Assembly: GCA_039619475.1 (NCBI GenBank)
Contig: CM077115.1
Location: 507,986,815 to 508,050,814, forward strand
DNA from: Icerya purchasi
Lineage: Eukaryota; Arthropoda; Insecta; Hemiptera; Monophlebidae
Length of the DNA: 64,000 nucleotides
Reading direction: 5' to 3'
Shown here: positions 46,345 to 59,373 of the stretch, one piece after another
Position numbering within the stretch: the stretch's first letter is position 1
How the letters are laid out: every line of letters starts with the position of its first letter
Position numbers and translations under genes: made by a program
The notes under the pieces: generated by a model
The model's database searches: none
What the model was told of the DNA's origin: nothing
The model's input: only the letters and a program-made list of their open reading frames with translations

Positions 46345-47764
46345 AAGATGAGATTTTATTTGTTGTTTTTTTTTTTTTGGTCAGCATTTACTCGTTATCG
46401 TCGGAAAAATATAATTTCTTATACCCGAACTGTATCTCTTAGATGAACAGGTAACTTTTTTTACCGATTTTTGCTCCAGAATGATTATAAGCGACAACAC
46501 AGTGTGTCGGATTACCATTAATCGGTTATAGAAAATACATCTATTTTGTGTATTTTAAATCTAACGCGTCTAATCGATTAATATCTCCAGTGGGGGCAAG
46601 GCAGAAACCTCCATGAAGTGCCTCTGTAACGCGCTTTTCAAAAATTGAAGAACTTTCACCAAAAATTCAAGTGGCCGAAACCAGGACTTCGGCTTGGCCC
46701 GAAAATCATTTTTTGAGTTAAGCGAAAAAGTACACGGACACGAAGAAAGAAAACAGAAAAATATCTTCAGTAGGGAGTGATGAATTTTTAGAACTCCGTA
46801 AACTATATATGATGGCATTTTTTTGTGATTTTTAGCGTCCTGGCTAATTTGCGTAAAGTTTTAAAGTTCACAAGTTAAACAGTTTCCGAGTTAAACACAT
46901 CCTAGTCGGATTATTCCCCGTACATTACACGCGCACGAGATCCTAAAAAAAAAAAAAAACCGGTTCCAAATGATTCTACCTATCGGAAGCAATAACGATG
47001 TCGAAATAACGATGTCGAAATAACGATTCGAATTTCAAATAGAGGAATAAAACGTTAGCGAGAAAATTGCTTTATTTCGCTGATATATGTACCATTTTTA
47101 CTCATGAACTCATTCTTTATACAGCTCTGAGGGCCTTTCTAAATCAACGACCATTATTTGATCTGGAACTATTGTTCGCCGCAAATACGTATACGTTTTT
47201 CTGCTAATGCGCTCGCCGAATAGCCGTACAAAAAAATAACGAATATTACCGAATGGAGTAAGTGGACGTAGTCTACCAAATATTGTTCGAAAGCCGATTT
47301 AATCTTACAACTGCCACCGAGCCCATGCAGCTCAGTTCGCAATTTATTTCTACACCTCTACAAATTGTGACCAGTTCAATTTCGTGCCTTTTCTAATTTC
47401 CTAAGGAAAATGTGACCGGTTCTTTTTTTTTTTTAAATAAATTTTACAAGCTTGTCTAATAGTTGTGTCCTCGCGCTTATCATTAGAATCACACTTAAAT
47501 GATACAACTCACTGCGAATATTTTATAATATGGCGATAATGAATATTATTCCGAGTTTAAAATAAGAACGCTTCCTGACTTCTACTTGCAATGACTTCAA
47601 CGTCGCTTTAGTCAATCTGGTCCCGCATAATGTATGACTGTAATGTCCATATTTCGTGGTAATTTCGCCGATACATTCCGTCCATAGCGGGAAAATGTGA
47701 TTTAAAAATACGGGAAATATACGATAGCGAAACAAGTAATTGTTGTAAAACGGAGGACAGCTAA
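46345..47764. other. Unique-looking DNA
   Basis: T tract at 46366-46378 and A tract at 46946-46960. A short tandem TAACGATGTCGAAA duplication lies at 46991-47020. Nothing else. Confidence 0.45.
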
Positions 47765-47835
47765 CGTGACGTATTCGGTTAGTTAATTGTTTCGTTCGAC
47801 TAGAATATACCGCTGTTGCACATTGAAACTTGCAA
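47765..47835 (+). mobile_element. Possible SINE remnant
   Basis: TAACGTGACGTATTCGGTTA, GTTAATTGTTTCGTTCGAC aligns with the SINE-like head at 13032-13075. The B box is not recognisable here. Weak but supported by the two-copy match. Confidence 0.4.
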
Positions 47836-48770
47836 AAATTTTACTCGTTCTTGGTTGATATGCTCGACACGTCAAAGAAGGAACAAAAAAAAAGAAAACC
47901 CGGGTAAGAAAATTATACTTCGTATGAAACGCTTCATGCGACGAATGTTGGAGAAATGCTGTGAAAAACTTAGCAGTAGATTTAGACAATTCTGGACGGA
48001 ATGAAATTTAAGATCTTTTTGCCACACAAACATCCAGATTTAGCTACCTAAAAATTTAACATTTATTATAGTAATTCGCAAAAATAAAGTTGAACTTTCG
48101 GTAGAATTTATACCTCTGGCGAAGGTCACAAGCAGTATTCCGCCTTATTTTTGGACACTGCGCAATTTACTCGCAATTCCCACGTCAGTGGAAAAGCGAC
48201 AGATCCGATTGGACTGTATACGGTGAAAAGAATATCTGAAGTGTAGCCGATGAGAAAGTATCATTAAATTTGTTGAGTTTTTATTAAATTCGATCAGGCA
48301 GCAGCACATTCGCAAATTTGTAAAGTATATCGACACACATTAAATATTAATAGAACAAAGAGTTTGTTTTCGATTATGCCAAGTATATTTCGTAAAATAG
48401 TTGATAAAAAAAATAGTTTTTTTTTGTTCAATAATATTTTTCCATAATTATAGTTGCTACACACCAATAATTATTTTAAAATACGCTTAAAAACAACCTA
48501 AATTTGTAAAAATACACCGTTTTTTCTTTTTAAATTATAATATTACATTTTTATAACTTTCGAAAATTCAATACTGCTTTATTTCATTACAAGAACCCCA
48601 CAAATTCACAATGATACTTTCTGAATGATTTTAGACGATTGTGTATACTGTGCTAAACGAAAGACAGTTAAATTCTGGTCATTTTTTTCTATAACGCGAT
48701 AAATTTCTCTTAAAGTCTGGATAATATTTGACCCGCGCTCGATTTTTTGACAAAACAAAATAGCTTACTG
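47836..48770. other. AT-rich DNA, nothing recognised
   Basis: No supported feature. Confidence 0.5.
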
Positions 48771-49442
48771 CAGTCGGGGGCGGATCCAGAGAGACATTTT
48801 GGGGAGGGAAATTATATAATTACGTAATATCTTCATACGGTAAACAGTAAATTTGAGAAATAGCACACCTTGTTTCATAAAGAAAATCAAATAGCGCGAC
48901 CACCTCTTTAGGAAAAATGTTTCTTAAAAATACATAATTACTATAATTTAATATGCATTTTCTTTTATTTTTAGGTGGGAAATTAATTAAATTATAAAAT
49001 TTTAGCTAAAATGGTAGTTTAGAATTTAAATAGGAAATTACTAGAAAGAATATTAGTGTATTTTTATTCAACTTTACTTCTTTTTTATTTTTGTTAGTAA
49101 TCCGATCCGAATTTTTTGTTCCCGTCAGCAAGTAAAAAAAAAAAAAAGTATATATATATATTTCTTATTGAATTATTTTTAATTAAAATTTCAAAATAAA
49201 AATTAAAAATAAACAAAAGAAATCGATGACAGTAGCGTTTAAAACAGAATAAAAACGTAACACACATTAATAGTTTTACTGGAAAGCAGTAGTAAATATT
49301 AGTTATTAAGATCCGTAGGTAAAATTCATACAAATCTTTTGTAATGCAAATTAAGTTTCTCTGTTGTAACAAATTTTTTCATCGAGGTTTTGCTTCCTTG
49401 GATGCGGGGGTATGTCTCCTACCGCGGGGGAATCCGCCACTG
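48771..49442. mobile_element. Candidate hAT-like MITE (672 bp)
   Basis: Left end CAGTCGGGGGCGGATCCAG and right end, reverse complemented, CAGTGGCGGATTCCCCC share the CAGT...GGCGGAT core typical of hAT terminal inverted repeats; GAGACAT recurs 20-30 bp further in on both sides. The inside is AT-rich and non-coding. The 8 bp outside (GCTTACTG left, GCTGGAGT right) agree only partly, so the target-site duplication is not proven. Confidence 0.5.
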
Positions 49443-49777
49443 GCTGGAGTAAATATTCCCCGGAGCAATTGGCAACTGAACAAGTACGAGAATTCAAACG
49501 TAATCAATAATAAAGAAAAGACAAAACACCACTAAAAGGAAAAGCGTCCAGACTGTCATACACCTGCGTCGGAGCTTAATAAACGCGGGAAAAAAAAAGA
49601 ACGAAATAAACTTTGAATCGAATTGTCTGATATAACTGTTCGAAATTCTACATGCACTTGATCGTTAAACGTCAATGAAAGTGAATAAGCAAAAATATTA
49701 AGCTCGCCTCTCGCTATCGAATAAAGTTGAAAAAGATGGCGAAAAATGTGTTTTCAAACGCGTAAGGTTTGATTTTT

Positions 49778-50116
49778 AAATCAACTAGACTTTGCTCTCT
49801 TCCTCTCGGCATTGTTTTGCTCTTTTCCCATCCCCTTATTGTCCTTTGCACTCTGGCGACTGTTCCTTCGTTTGTGATCCCGACCACGTGCTGTTTGAAT
49901 GTTCCAGTCTTTCCTCCGAGCGTAATATCCTGTACATTCAGCTGTTAAAGCTGAATTATCCTACTCCATATAGTGCTTCCTATATCTTAGTTTTGCCGTC
50001 ATCCAATGTAGTTCCTATTCTTGTCTCTTTCCTGTCATCGATCTCTGACCGGATCAAAATCTAATCTCTAATCTAGTCAAATTGTCCTGGGTAGCTGCCC
50101 TAAGTCGGCCAAGCCC

Positions 50117-50148
<32 letters not shown>

Positions 50149-50155
50149 ACTAGAC
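49778..50155 (+). mobile_element. 5'-truncated I-like LINE copy with TSD
   Basis: AAATCAACTAGAC at 49778-49790 recurs at 50143-50155 around a 350-bp insert that ends in a 28-nt A tract. The insert's 49792-50064 frame encodes a zinc-knuckle end (CPLHSGDCSFVCDPDHVLFEC in part: SFVCDPDHVLFEC, SSLSSERN) closing with SDRIKI, matching the end of the 25.8-kb fragment (FIGDANHILFEC ... SDRINI). So this is a short target-primed insertion of the same family; it has only the last 90 codons. Confidence 0.88.
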
Positions 50156-50756
50156 CAGAAATTAGATAGTTTTGATTGTTTTTAACTGTGTTTAATCGCT
50201 TGTACTAACTTAATCAGAAATATATTTATAAATATATTCGTACAAACACCGACATGTTTCGAGAACGTAGTCTCGTATTGACGGTATGTTCCGATTGAAA
50301 AAAGAAAATGCGACGTATTAAAAAGAAAAACATTTAAATAATTACAAAGTCGATATGTAAAAGAAAAAAATGATTGATCTTAAAGGTTTCTGCAGTAAAA
50401 AAACATCATATAATAACAGATAAATGAAAAAAATATATTATATAATAAAAATAAATATAAAAACGAAGGATGATTTAAACAACAATACGGGTATAAAATA
50501 GGAAATTATAAAATTTTTTTAGTTAAATATTTAATAATGGTTTATTTCCCGGAGCGTTAGTATTAAAAGCATTATTTTTGATTTTATTTATGCAACGTGC
50601 TTCGCGCAAATCTAATCATCGTAAATTATTTTTAATATTTTCGTGTCTTGTATAATGTTTTTGCTAATACGATGGTTATTAATCATTTTACACGTTCTGA
50701 TAAAGTTGATTAATCGTTTAAATGTTTAAAATTTTCTGTGAGCTTGGCCTATACAA
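50156..50756. other. AT-rich DNA, nothing recognised
   Basis: No supported feature. Confidence 0.5.
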
Positions 50757-50840
50757 ATTCAAATCAAATGAAATATATTTATTTATTATAAAATTCCACA
50801 CGTGCGCAAAAAAACGCGAGTAATGAAGTACAATAGAATG
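50757..50840 (-). mobile_element. LINE 3' tail remnant
   Basis: Minus strand: ATTACTCGCGTTTTTTTGCG, CACGTGTGGAAT, then ATTTCATTTGATTTGAAT. Same terminal block as at 763-860, decayed, without an (ATT)n tract. Confidence 0.6.
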
Positions 50841-50912
50841 CGCACGGGAAGATGATATTATAAAAAGTAAAAATAAGGTTTTACATAAACTTTTAAACTT
50901 AAAATTATAATA

Positions 50913-51217
50913 TTCTTAGGCAAGGGCGTCGTCAGCCAATGAGCCGGGGTGGGGGAGATGATAGAAAGAGGATATGAGTTATAGGGAAAATTAAATTTGT
51001 AATTTGTAAAGGCTTAAAATTTCATTAAACGAGAATAAAATCTTAATTAAAACTTAATTTTCGTGGATTTCTGGCAAATTGTTCTATTACTTTATTATAA
51101 AATTCTTCCAAATTGTCCATGATTACGCGCCTATGAATATCCATCATGGCCAGTTGATTAAAAAGTTTGATGGCTCCAGGGCAGCTGCCCCCCGCTGGCG
51201 ACGCCCATGTTCTTAGG
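50913..51217. mobile_element. hAT-type MITE (289 bp) with 8-bp TSD
   Basis: The element 50921-51209 is bounded by an exact 8-bp direct repeat TTCTTAGG (50913-50920 and 51210-51217). Its ends are inverted repeats: CAAGGGCGTCGTCAGC at the left and CATGGGCGTCGCCAGC (reverse complement) at the right, 14 of 16 matching. An 8-bp duplication and CA(G/A)GGGCG-type ends are typical of hAT transposons. There is no coding capacity, so it moved with a transposase supplied elsewhere. Confidence 0.88.
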
Positions 51218-52802
51218 TATACTTACAACAAGCACTTAACCGATCAAATAAAAATAAGTATGCCCAGACACATATGTATACCACCCATTTTATCTATTCT
51301 AGATTTTTCATATTACCATTATTATCCGGGTTACTGTTAAAAATGTATAATTTAACTAGAAAAATAACAAATTTCATAATAAATGATATTCTTTTAACGA
51401 CAATTTCGGCTGGTTAATAATTTTAATTTTTTCTGCATATTACAACTCTTTGACGAGTTTCTTGCCGAAAACGGAAATAATGATCGGAGAGGTGCATGCA
51501 GTGCCAGCGCCGGCATTATGTACTGATCGTGGAATTCGTAATGCGGACGGAGGTATCACCAGGCGTGTATCCTTACTTCGATTTAGACCGGATTTATGTT
51601 CGGTAAATTTCCTACCTTCTGAGCCGTATCATACATTTCGAAGCATTTTCAGAGGATTTAAAAGGATTTAATTTCAGTCACTGCACAATTGTTATTCCAC
51701 TGACCATTTACTTCAGCTTCGGTTAAGTATTTTCCTCTTTAATTTATCTCTTCGTAATACCTTTATTGCGGAAGTTTCGTTATCACGGTTTATATTGTTG
51801 TAAACGAAAATCATTCTTTTGCTTTCTCACGAATATTCCGGCAAAAAATGGAAATTTTTAATTAGAAAAACTTTATCTATTTATAATTTTTCGAAAAACG
51901 TAGCGGACACATATTACAGAAATTGTAATAACAACGCAGTCTCCTTGGACGAAAAGGAAAACTCGGCGATTCCTCTGTTCCCATTTCCTCTAGCAAAGTT
52001 TTATTACGTTAACGGTAACGCAAGTTACATAGAAAGTCGAATCGAGTTGTTGCTTTATCTCGTTACTAATGGCAGTCGTAACGAAAGAAAGAGTTTATCA
52101 TTTAAGAAAATCGTTATTATGACGTTTTGTCTTCCGCTGTGCACAATTCTTAAACAGGAACTTTTTTTAGAAATTATCTTTTTTCAATAGCGATAAGGCT
52201 GCCTGCTCGTTCATTTGTTTTACTTTGTCCCATGCGTCACGTGAAGATCTCGTGCCGACTTATTTTCACCGGCTTTGCGGTTTTTCTGGCTATTATTAAA
52301 ATTTACTTCTTCGAAACGGAATTCCATAACCTGAAAGTAGACTCTGGCCTGTCGCAGTCACGAATGTATTCACTTCACTGTTGCAGGCTTTAACGATTTT
52401 TTGCTAGGTAGAAAATTGGCTCGCAACTATTGAACTTTTTAACAAACTCCTCAAATTTTAAGAAAAAAACGACGCCTATTCGAAACCTCAAAAAGTTTGT
52501 GAGATTTTCGGCTGCTGAAGAAAAATCGGCTAATTTTCGCCACCGTTGCTGGACGAAAGTTTCAGTAATTTTTCCACTCGATTTCTGTAACATCTGTACT
52601 GCGTTATGGGTTGTTGGAAAAATATAGTCTTTCCAATTATCGTTTTCAGCCTAGTAAATTTTGCAAAGAGCTGTCACAAACTTCCGAACATCTCAATGTT
52701 TCCTCTTCTTTAATAAACCTCTACACGTCGGCCATCCGATATTCTTTAATTCCGAATCCAACAGGTTTTTATCGATTCTTTTTTTCTTTCGAATTATAAT
52801 TC
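51218..52802. other. Unique-looking DNA
   Basis: Contains a 123-codon plus frame (51819-52190) and others without recognised motifs. I see no supported gene. Confidence 0.4.
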
Positions 52803-53793
52803 GCTAATCAGCAATCTATACTGGAATCAGACAGCGACGATGAGAATCGATGGCTCTCTATCCGGAGATGTTATTATCAAGAAAGGCGTTCGGCAAGGAT
52901 GCGTTTTGTCCCGCCTTCTTTTTAATATATATATATATATATATACGGAGGCAATTTTCGAAGAAGCACTTGATGTAAATGATGCGGGGTTGTTAAGTTA
53001 AATGGAATAACAATCAATAATATACGTTATGCGGACGACAGTCTTATAATAGCCGGTAGCCAAGCAGAATTACAGCAGTTGATAGACAAGATTGGAGAGC
53101 ATAGTAGAGCATTTGGACTTCTGATGAACATCTCGAAAACAAAAGTTGTGATTTTTTCGAAGAAGCCAACCAAATGCATCCTCAAAGTTAATAGCGTAGA
53201 AATAGAGCAAGTCACGTCAATGAAATACCTCGACACCACTCTGGATGTCAGCTGCACCTCAAAGAAAGAGGTTCGTTCTCGAATCGAGAAGGCTCGAGCA
53301 GCATTTATTACCATGAGAAATCTTTTAACGAGAATTGAACATTAGTCTGAGACTCCTGAACTGCTCCTTGTTTTCGTTCTTGTAGTATGGTTGCGAAAGC
53401 TGGACGTTGGATTCCATACTGGAAAAATGCGTACAGGCTTTCGAAATGTATACCTACCGTCATATGTTACGGATATCACGGATTTAAAAAATCACGAACA
53501 GAACTAGATCGAATTGGAAGACAACCTACGCCTCGGTCAAAGAACGTAAGCTACAGTATCTGTGTCACGTAATGAGAGGCCCTAAGTACGAGATGCTGCG
53601 AGTCATCCTAGAAGGAAAAATAGCGGACAAAAGATCTATCGGACGCTGGCAGAACTCCCGGATGAAAGATTTTCGCCGATGGCTTGGCTGTACATCAATT
53701 GAATTGTTCCGGTCCGTTGATTCAAAGGTCGTGCTGGCAACGTGGATCGCCAACCTCCGAGGCGGATCGTGAAGAAGAAGAAGAAGAAGAAGA
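52803..53793 (+). pseudogene. RTE-type LINE, RT C-terminal half
   Basis: Plus strand: TMRIDGSLSGDVIIKKGVRQ then GCVLSRLLFNIY, a (TA)n expansion (52927-52945) and EAIFEEALDVNDAG; after a shift, the catalytic IRYADDSLIIAG (53022-53057), FGLLMNISKTKVVIFSKK, MKYLDTTLDVSC, YGCESWTLDSILEK, FEMYTYRHMLRI, KLQYLCHVMRGPKYEM, LEGKIADKRSIGRWQNSRM and CTSIELFRSVDSKVVLATWI. It ends IANLRGGS and (GAA)n (53772-53793). GVRQGCVLSPLLFN and the ELFRxAVxKxxxxxxIANLR end mark the RTE group. 5' truncated at about 52803; at least three frameshifts or stops. Confidence 0.9.
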
Positions 53794-54169
53794 ATTGTAA
53801 TTATAATAATGAGGAAAATGAATCCATTCGATGATCCGGGAGAAAAAATGAAAATTATAATAACGATAACAATTAATTTATAGTAGATTCAAAATAGAAA
53901 TTTCGATATATTTCCGTTTCTATTTGAATGAAATGCTCGGTAAATGTTTGTTCGACACACGAACAGCCGTTTGTTTATCTACAGCACGTGTAATTATTCG
54001 GCTTTATGCGAAGGTCGATTACATTTTCTTCGATGTTAAAATGGAAAAATCGATAAAAAATAAAATAAAAATGAAATAATACAAACAAAAAAACGAGTAA
54101 ATTGCGAAGATAAACGAATGAACACAATTCGAAAATCGATACGCATAATGCCCCCCAGTCTCTTATATG
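53794..54169. other. AT-rich DNA
   Basis: No supported feature. Confidence 0.5.
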
Positions 54170-54770
54170 CAATATTGTTCTCCTCCACTCGATCGGAATC
54201 GATTCTTTGTGGATTTCTGGTGTCATTAAGGAACTGAGGGTAACGAATTAGTTGATATTCATTAGCCCGTTCTTCCATTTGCAGGGGCGCATTTTCCGGC
54301 ACATTTTCAGATCATAATATTGCTCTTCTTTCTTTAATTGACTCATTCCAAACTATGGCTCAACTCTTATTCTTTTTTATTTTCTAATTCTGCCTTCTTT
54401 TACTTCTCTATTCAATCATCTTTTCAACTTCGTCCACAGTTTTCTTAATACTTGTCCTTTCTTAAACGCTCTACAATCTTCGCTATTTGTCGTCTTCGCT
54501 TTAGTCTTCTTTCGGATAATTCTTTTTTTTTAATCAGTTTTCATCTACGTCTACTCCATTTTGTTCTTTTCACCCTCCTTCCGTACACTTTCTTCGCGAT
54601 GATCCTGATATCGTGTTTTTTATTTGAATGTTCGACCTTTTCGACTGAACAATCGTTCGTTCATTCTTCTCTATCGAAACTTGATACCGCTACTTCTTAC
54701 AACATATTCGCTCATTTCCTATTGCTTCGGTTATTCCTCCTGCTCTTGATACTTAAAGAATTATTCTAAA
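54170..54770 (+). pseudogene. Decayed I-like LINE, RNase H to C-terminus
   Basis: DNA-level and translated match to the 25.9-26.5 kb fragment: GATTCTTTGTGGATTTCTGG (RNase H LWIPGH region), GAGGGTAACGAATTAG (GNE), CAGATCATAATATTGCTCTT (SHNI), and ATTCCAAACTATGGCTCAAC (SKLWLN) occur in the same order and spacing. The knuckle region is recognisable only as FLFECSTFSTEQSFVHSSL (54623-54682). Many stops. No clear tail or duplication. Confidence 0.75.
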
Positions 54771-55795
54771 AATTTAATGAAATTTCAATGAAATGTGAAA
54801 AATATTTATTCGATAAAAAATCATTTTTTTCCGAGTAATATAGCTTAAAAAGATACATATTATCAATTCGTAGACAATATAGTATAATATTTATTAGAGT
54901 TTCGGTATAGTTTAAGGGCATTCCATCGCCCCTTTAATTTTAAAATTTCGGGTGTTCACATTTCCCCGGTATTCTAATGAAAACTTTTCAGCTAATTATT
55001 ATTTGATTATATTGAGCCTTAAGAGGGGAGTGTCCTAAGGTTTATTTGAATGACTACCAAGTAATTCACCGATATTCTAGATGCTCTCGTGTGAGTTCAC
55101 CATTCTGGTAGGCACCATTTTCAACCATCTAAAGGATATCATTGGAGTTGGTATGGTCAAAAAAATTATACGCGGCAATGTTACTTAATATTTCCGCTAA
55201 CTATGAGCTTGTAAATAACCGGTACGCCGGTTAATCTGCATTTATCGACTGATAACATTTGTAATTTGAATGTAACACATTCAATGAAAATGTACAAAAA
55301 CTTATTAAAAAATTTTCTGTTCTTACGTGGTGTTTGCAAGACTTGAAAAAAACAAACAAAGAAACACTATTAAACCGACTTCGATCGTGACATAGATAAT
55401 CGGGAAATTTTAAACTCTTATCGACCTTTTTTTTTTTTAAATTTAAAAAATAACTTTAAAAAAATTACTCGAACTTAAAATTGCTAAAGCAACCGGAAAC
55501 ACAAAGGAAAATTAAATCGAATTTTTCAAGCTCTAGCAAAATGTCTCTTTTAAACGCTCCACTTCATGCGGAGGAAATATTTCAGTGTAATTTAAACAAA
55601 AGCAAATAAAACATCGCCGAAGCATAGAAATGACCATTTAGGCTGTGCACAGTTTAGATGTTGTCAAACTATCGATTAAAAATTCGTGTATTTAATTGAG
55701 CTGGAATCCGTAATCGGGCTTTTGTTTGTAATTATCTCGGCCAATAGTCCAGTTTAATTTTTACCACAGTCCATCGGATCTAAAATCGAACGACT

Positions 55796-55829
55796 GTCGT
55801 CGTCGTCGTCGTCGTCATCGTCATCGTCG
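55796..55829. repeat. (GTC)n microsatellite
   Basis: About eleven GTC/ATC units. Confidence 0.9.
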
Positions 55830-58724
55830 CAGCTCTTGTATCAAGAGATAGCGTGCAACTCATACGATCCGATTTCTGGTATCCGTCACTGGTTTCTGAA
55901 ATGTTTTGCTGATTAGATTATCATTTTCAGTCTTCTTCTCTATTTATAAGGTTTGCCTTGTAGTTTCTCCTGTGCTGCCAACAATCTGATGAGAGCGTTC
56001 ACTTTCTTGCTATGAAGGCTATTTTTCCTTCGTCTACTCTGGTTAAAACAATTTTATTACTAATGGAAGTCTGTCCGGGGAATTTATAAACACCGCATTT
56101 CAAAAGAATTTATTCTTTTTTTACTATTATAATCCGTGTTTCAAATGCTGTAGTATTGACTAAACACGAATGTAGCGAAAGCTCTTTATTCGATTGCATC
56201 TCGTACGCATCGATTATTAAGCGTGTCTCATAGTCGACAGCGAGTCCGATGGAGTCGGATGAAAAGATCGCGACAGATTGTTCGGAAGAAAGATGTACAA
56301 CCCCGAATAATAATACATCGATTTTCTTTTATTTACTTTTTACTCTCCCCTGGCCTTATTTTATTTCAAGCGATTGTCACGAAATTTCTAAACGGGTGCC
56401 CGGATAAATCTTTCCAAACATGTTCTTTCGTCCGACGTGACGATTTGTTCGAAGTAGCTGCTACACCGGATGTGTCTGCTTAATGCGATGCGATCACTAT
56501 AAATCTCCTTTATTAGGATGCGTTATAAAATTACTCGAATACCGTGCAAAGTGCGCTATCCAGAATCAGAGAAAAAAAGAAACTGTAATTGTTTTGCCGT
56601 GTGCTTAACATCTGCAGACGGTACGATTTTTCTCAGCGTTTATCTTTCCATCTTTTGTTTCTTTACCTATCGATAGTTGCGCGAATAATATCGAGTCTGC
56701 GCCGCGATGTTTCCGAAATGAATCGAGGATTTCCGCGAGAGATAAAATTTAAAAGTATCACTCAATCTCTCTTTTTCAGTCGACGCCCACGTTCGAAGAA
56801 AGCGGCGAACTGAGTGGCGTAAAAAAGTTGACAGCTTAAAAGAAAAAAAGCGATGAAATAAGGAAAAACGAAAATTTACCTATTTTTACTATCGTCTTTC
56901 GAATGACACGGTATTTTACAAAATAAAAATAATTTAAAAATAATTTTCAAAATGGAGTTTACATAGTTGTGTCCATCACGTGAGATGTTTGAAAACGACA
57001 TGACCTGACCTGTTTTTTTTTCTTCCTTTATTGGACATCAATATTCTCAGTTTAATGCGCTGTGCACAAAGTCGAATTATTTTTAAACGATTTCGAATAG
57101 GTTACTCTAGTTGTTCAGACAAGTGTGAATACTTCAGTTGCATGTGGCCTTTTCGGCATGCTTAATTTACACTATGTATTATATTAAAAGTTATATTTAA
57201 GAACATATTTGTATAGTATTTACATGTTTTTACTTTTATAAACTCGTCCGTTTATCCTATCTTCATTGTTGCTTCAGACTACTTCACATACAACTTTGTC
57301 GGTGACGGGACTATGTTATTCATCTCGTCCCCTTCTAATAATCCAAGTACATCTTGCAACTACTGCACACACCACCACCTTTATTTCATTCTGTTTAAGC
57401 TACACATTCATTTGCACTAATCATTTTTTTTCCTGTACTTTGAACACACATATTATAATAAATATATTTCCCCATCCGTAATTTTGGAATTGAGGTTAAA
57501 AAAAAAAATAAAAAAAAAAACAAACTTTAGTTGCATGTTGAATTTAATCAACACGGTAAGTTACTTCTTTCGCAGGCGATGGCACGTTATCGATGTATGA
57601 TGCGCGATTATTTTTAAGCAACGTCCGGGGGCAATGGTTGAGGATAGTCTTCTTTTTACGTATGCGGACCATTTTTTGGCTTGCCTTTTTGTTTAGAATT
57701 TTGCCAGCAATGAGAGTCATTTGTCTGATTTATTTGACGTTGCGTTGAACATTCTCCGAATGCCTCCGAGCTGCGCGGCTGTAGACTAAGGAGATTCCGT
57801 TTTTTATTCTACTGCCGGTCCTTTTTCTTTTATCTAAGAGTAGTAATACTGTTGTTGCGTCATTAATATTTGTTTAGGTCGCTTTGGTGCCGGAATTGAC
57901 TTTATTGCGGATTGCACGAGAATCTGAAAACGTTACGTTGCGGTAATGATTGTCTGTTACCGAGGAAGTATGAGAATAGCCGGAGGAAGTTTGATTATTA
58001 AACTTTCTTCTTCTGCAAAAGTACGAGCTATGATCAATGTGTGTAAAGTATTTTCTCGGTGGGTCACCCTCTTTCGGAGGCATACGTGCTGTTGCTAATT
58101 TTTGGCGCTGCAACATGGTGTATAGTTTACTTTATAAAGTTTTAGAACGTTCACCGCGATATGGTTACACGACGATACTTTACTGCGTGCATTCATGTTT
58201 TCCGAGAGGTGATGCCGTTTGTCTAGAATGACGCTGAACGGTGGCTAGTTCTTAGTTGGAAGGCTGCGAATTTGCTGCTCCGGTATTGATCTTGTAACGA
58301 ACGATCCATGAGCTAGTCGAAAGACAATTAGGCGATATTTAGAGATTTTAATAAACGCCGAATCTTTTCGAGAAATTTATCCGTCAGCATATCTGAATGC
58401 GGTTGACTAGTTTGTCGAAGTGTATGTGTTTCTCTTTGATATTTTCTAAGCCGTTAGAAATGAACCATTTTCGATTTTGAGAAGTCGGAATAATTTTCTG
58501 CAGTGACAATTTACTTATTTTAACGGAGGATATGTGCACTAATAGCGGTGCTACCCGTGAATACTAGAGTGCTTTCATGTTATTTTCGGTACGCCATTAA
58601 GAGTTTTACGTTTTGGGCAAAAAAATGGCACGCTTATATAACTCCGCTTTTTTTTTTTTTGTTAGTATTTAAATTTAAACTCTCCAGCTGTGTAGAATTT
58701 GCACTGTTTTATGTCATATCCACA

Positions 58725-58725
<1 letters not shown>

Positions 58726-58757
<32 letters not shown>
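58726..58757. repeat. (ATT)n microsatellite
   Basis: About ten uninterrupted ATT units without a LINE tail beside it. Confidence 0.9.
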
Positions 58758-58758
<1 letters not shown>

Positions 58759-59337
58759 GTCGAATGATTCATCGAAATATACGACTACTGCTAATGCGGT
58801 TATTTCAGGTTCGTCGGAATTCATACTGACACTCGATTATATTCATCATAGTCGGACCCCACGACGCGTGAGTGGAATTAACGATTTTAATACTCGGTGG
58901 ATGTTTTCTGTCTGGAAATATTGTGATTCTGTTATTTGCATCGGTATCTCGTATTTACGAGTGTATAATTTCACATTACCTGTAGGTGTAACGGTTAGAA
59001 ATTATAAAAATTACGTGCCTATTTAGATTATTACTCCCCGATAGAGGATCTCGGCTTGTAACTTACTGGAACATGTTATGATGTTGTCTGTTTAATTCCC
59101 CCGGTGAGGACAACAGTGTTTGTAATTAATCCGAGGTTACTTACATATATACTTATTTAGCTATTGCGAATTTTTATTAACTCTCGTTTTAAGAAGCTAT
59201 TAGTCGGCGACGTTATCGAATTTCTGTAAAATTCCCATGAATATGCATCTTTAATTTGTTTTCTTTTTTTAATTTATTAGGCGAAATTCGTTAATTTCTT
59301 CTTTTTTTTTGTTAGTCTTTATGTATGCTTCACCTGA

Positions 59338-59373
59338 CACACACGCATACACACACACGCACACACACGCGCG
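59338..59373. repeat. (CA)n microsatellite
   Basis: CA units with CG interruptions. Confidence 0.9.

Noticed and set aside
51819..52190. 123-codon plus-strand frame
   Set aside because: No motif, AT-rich, no homologous second copy in the window.
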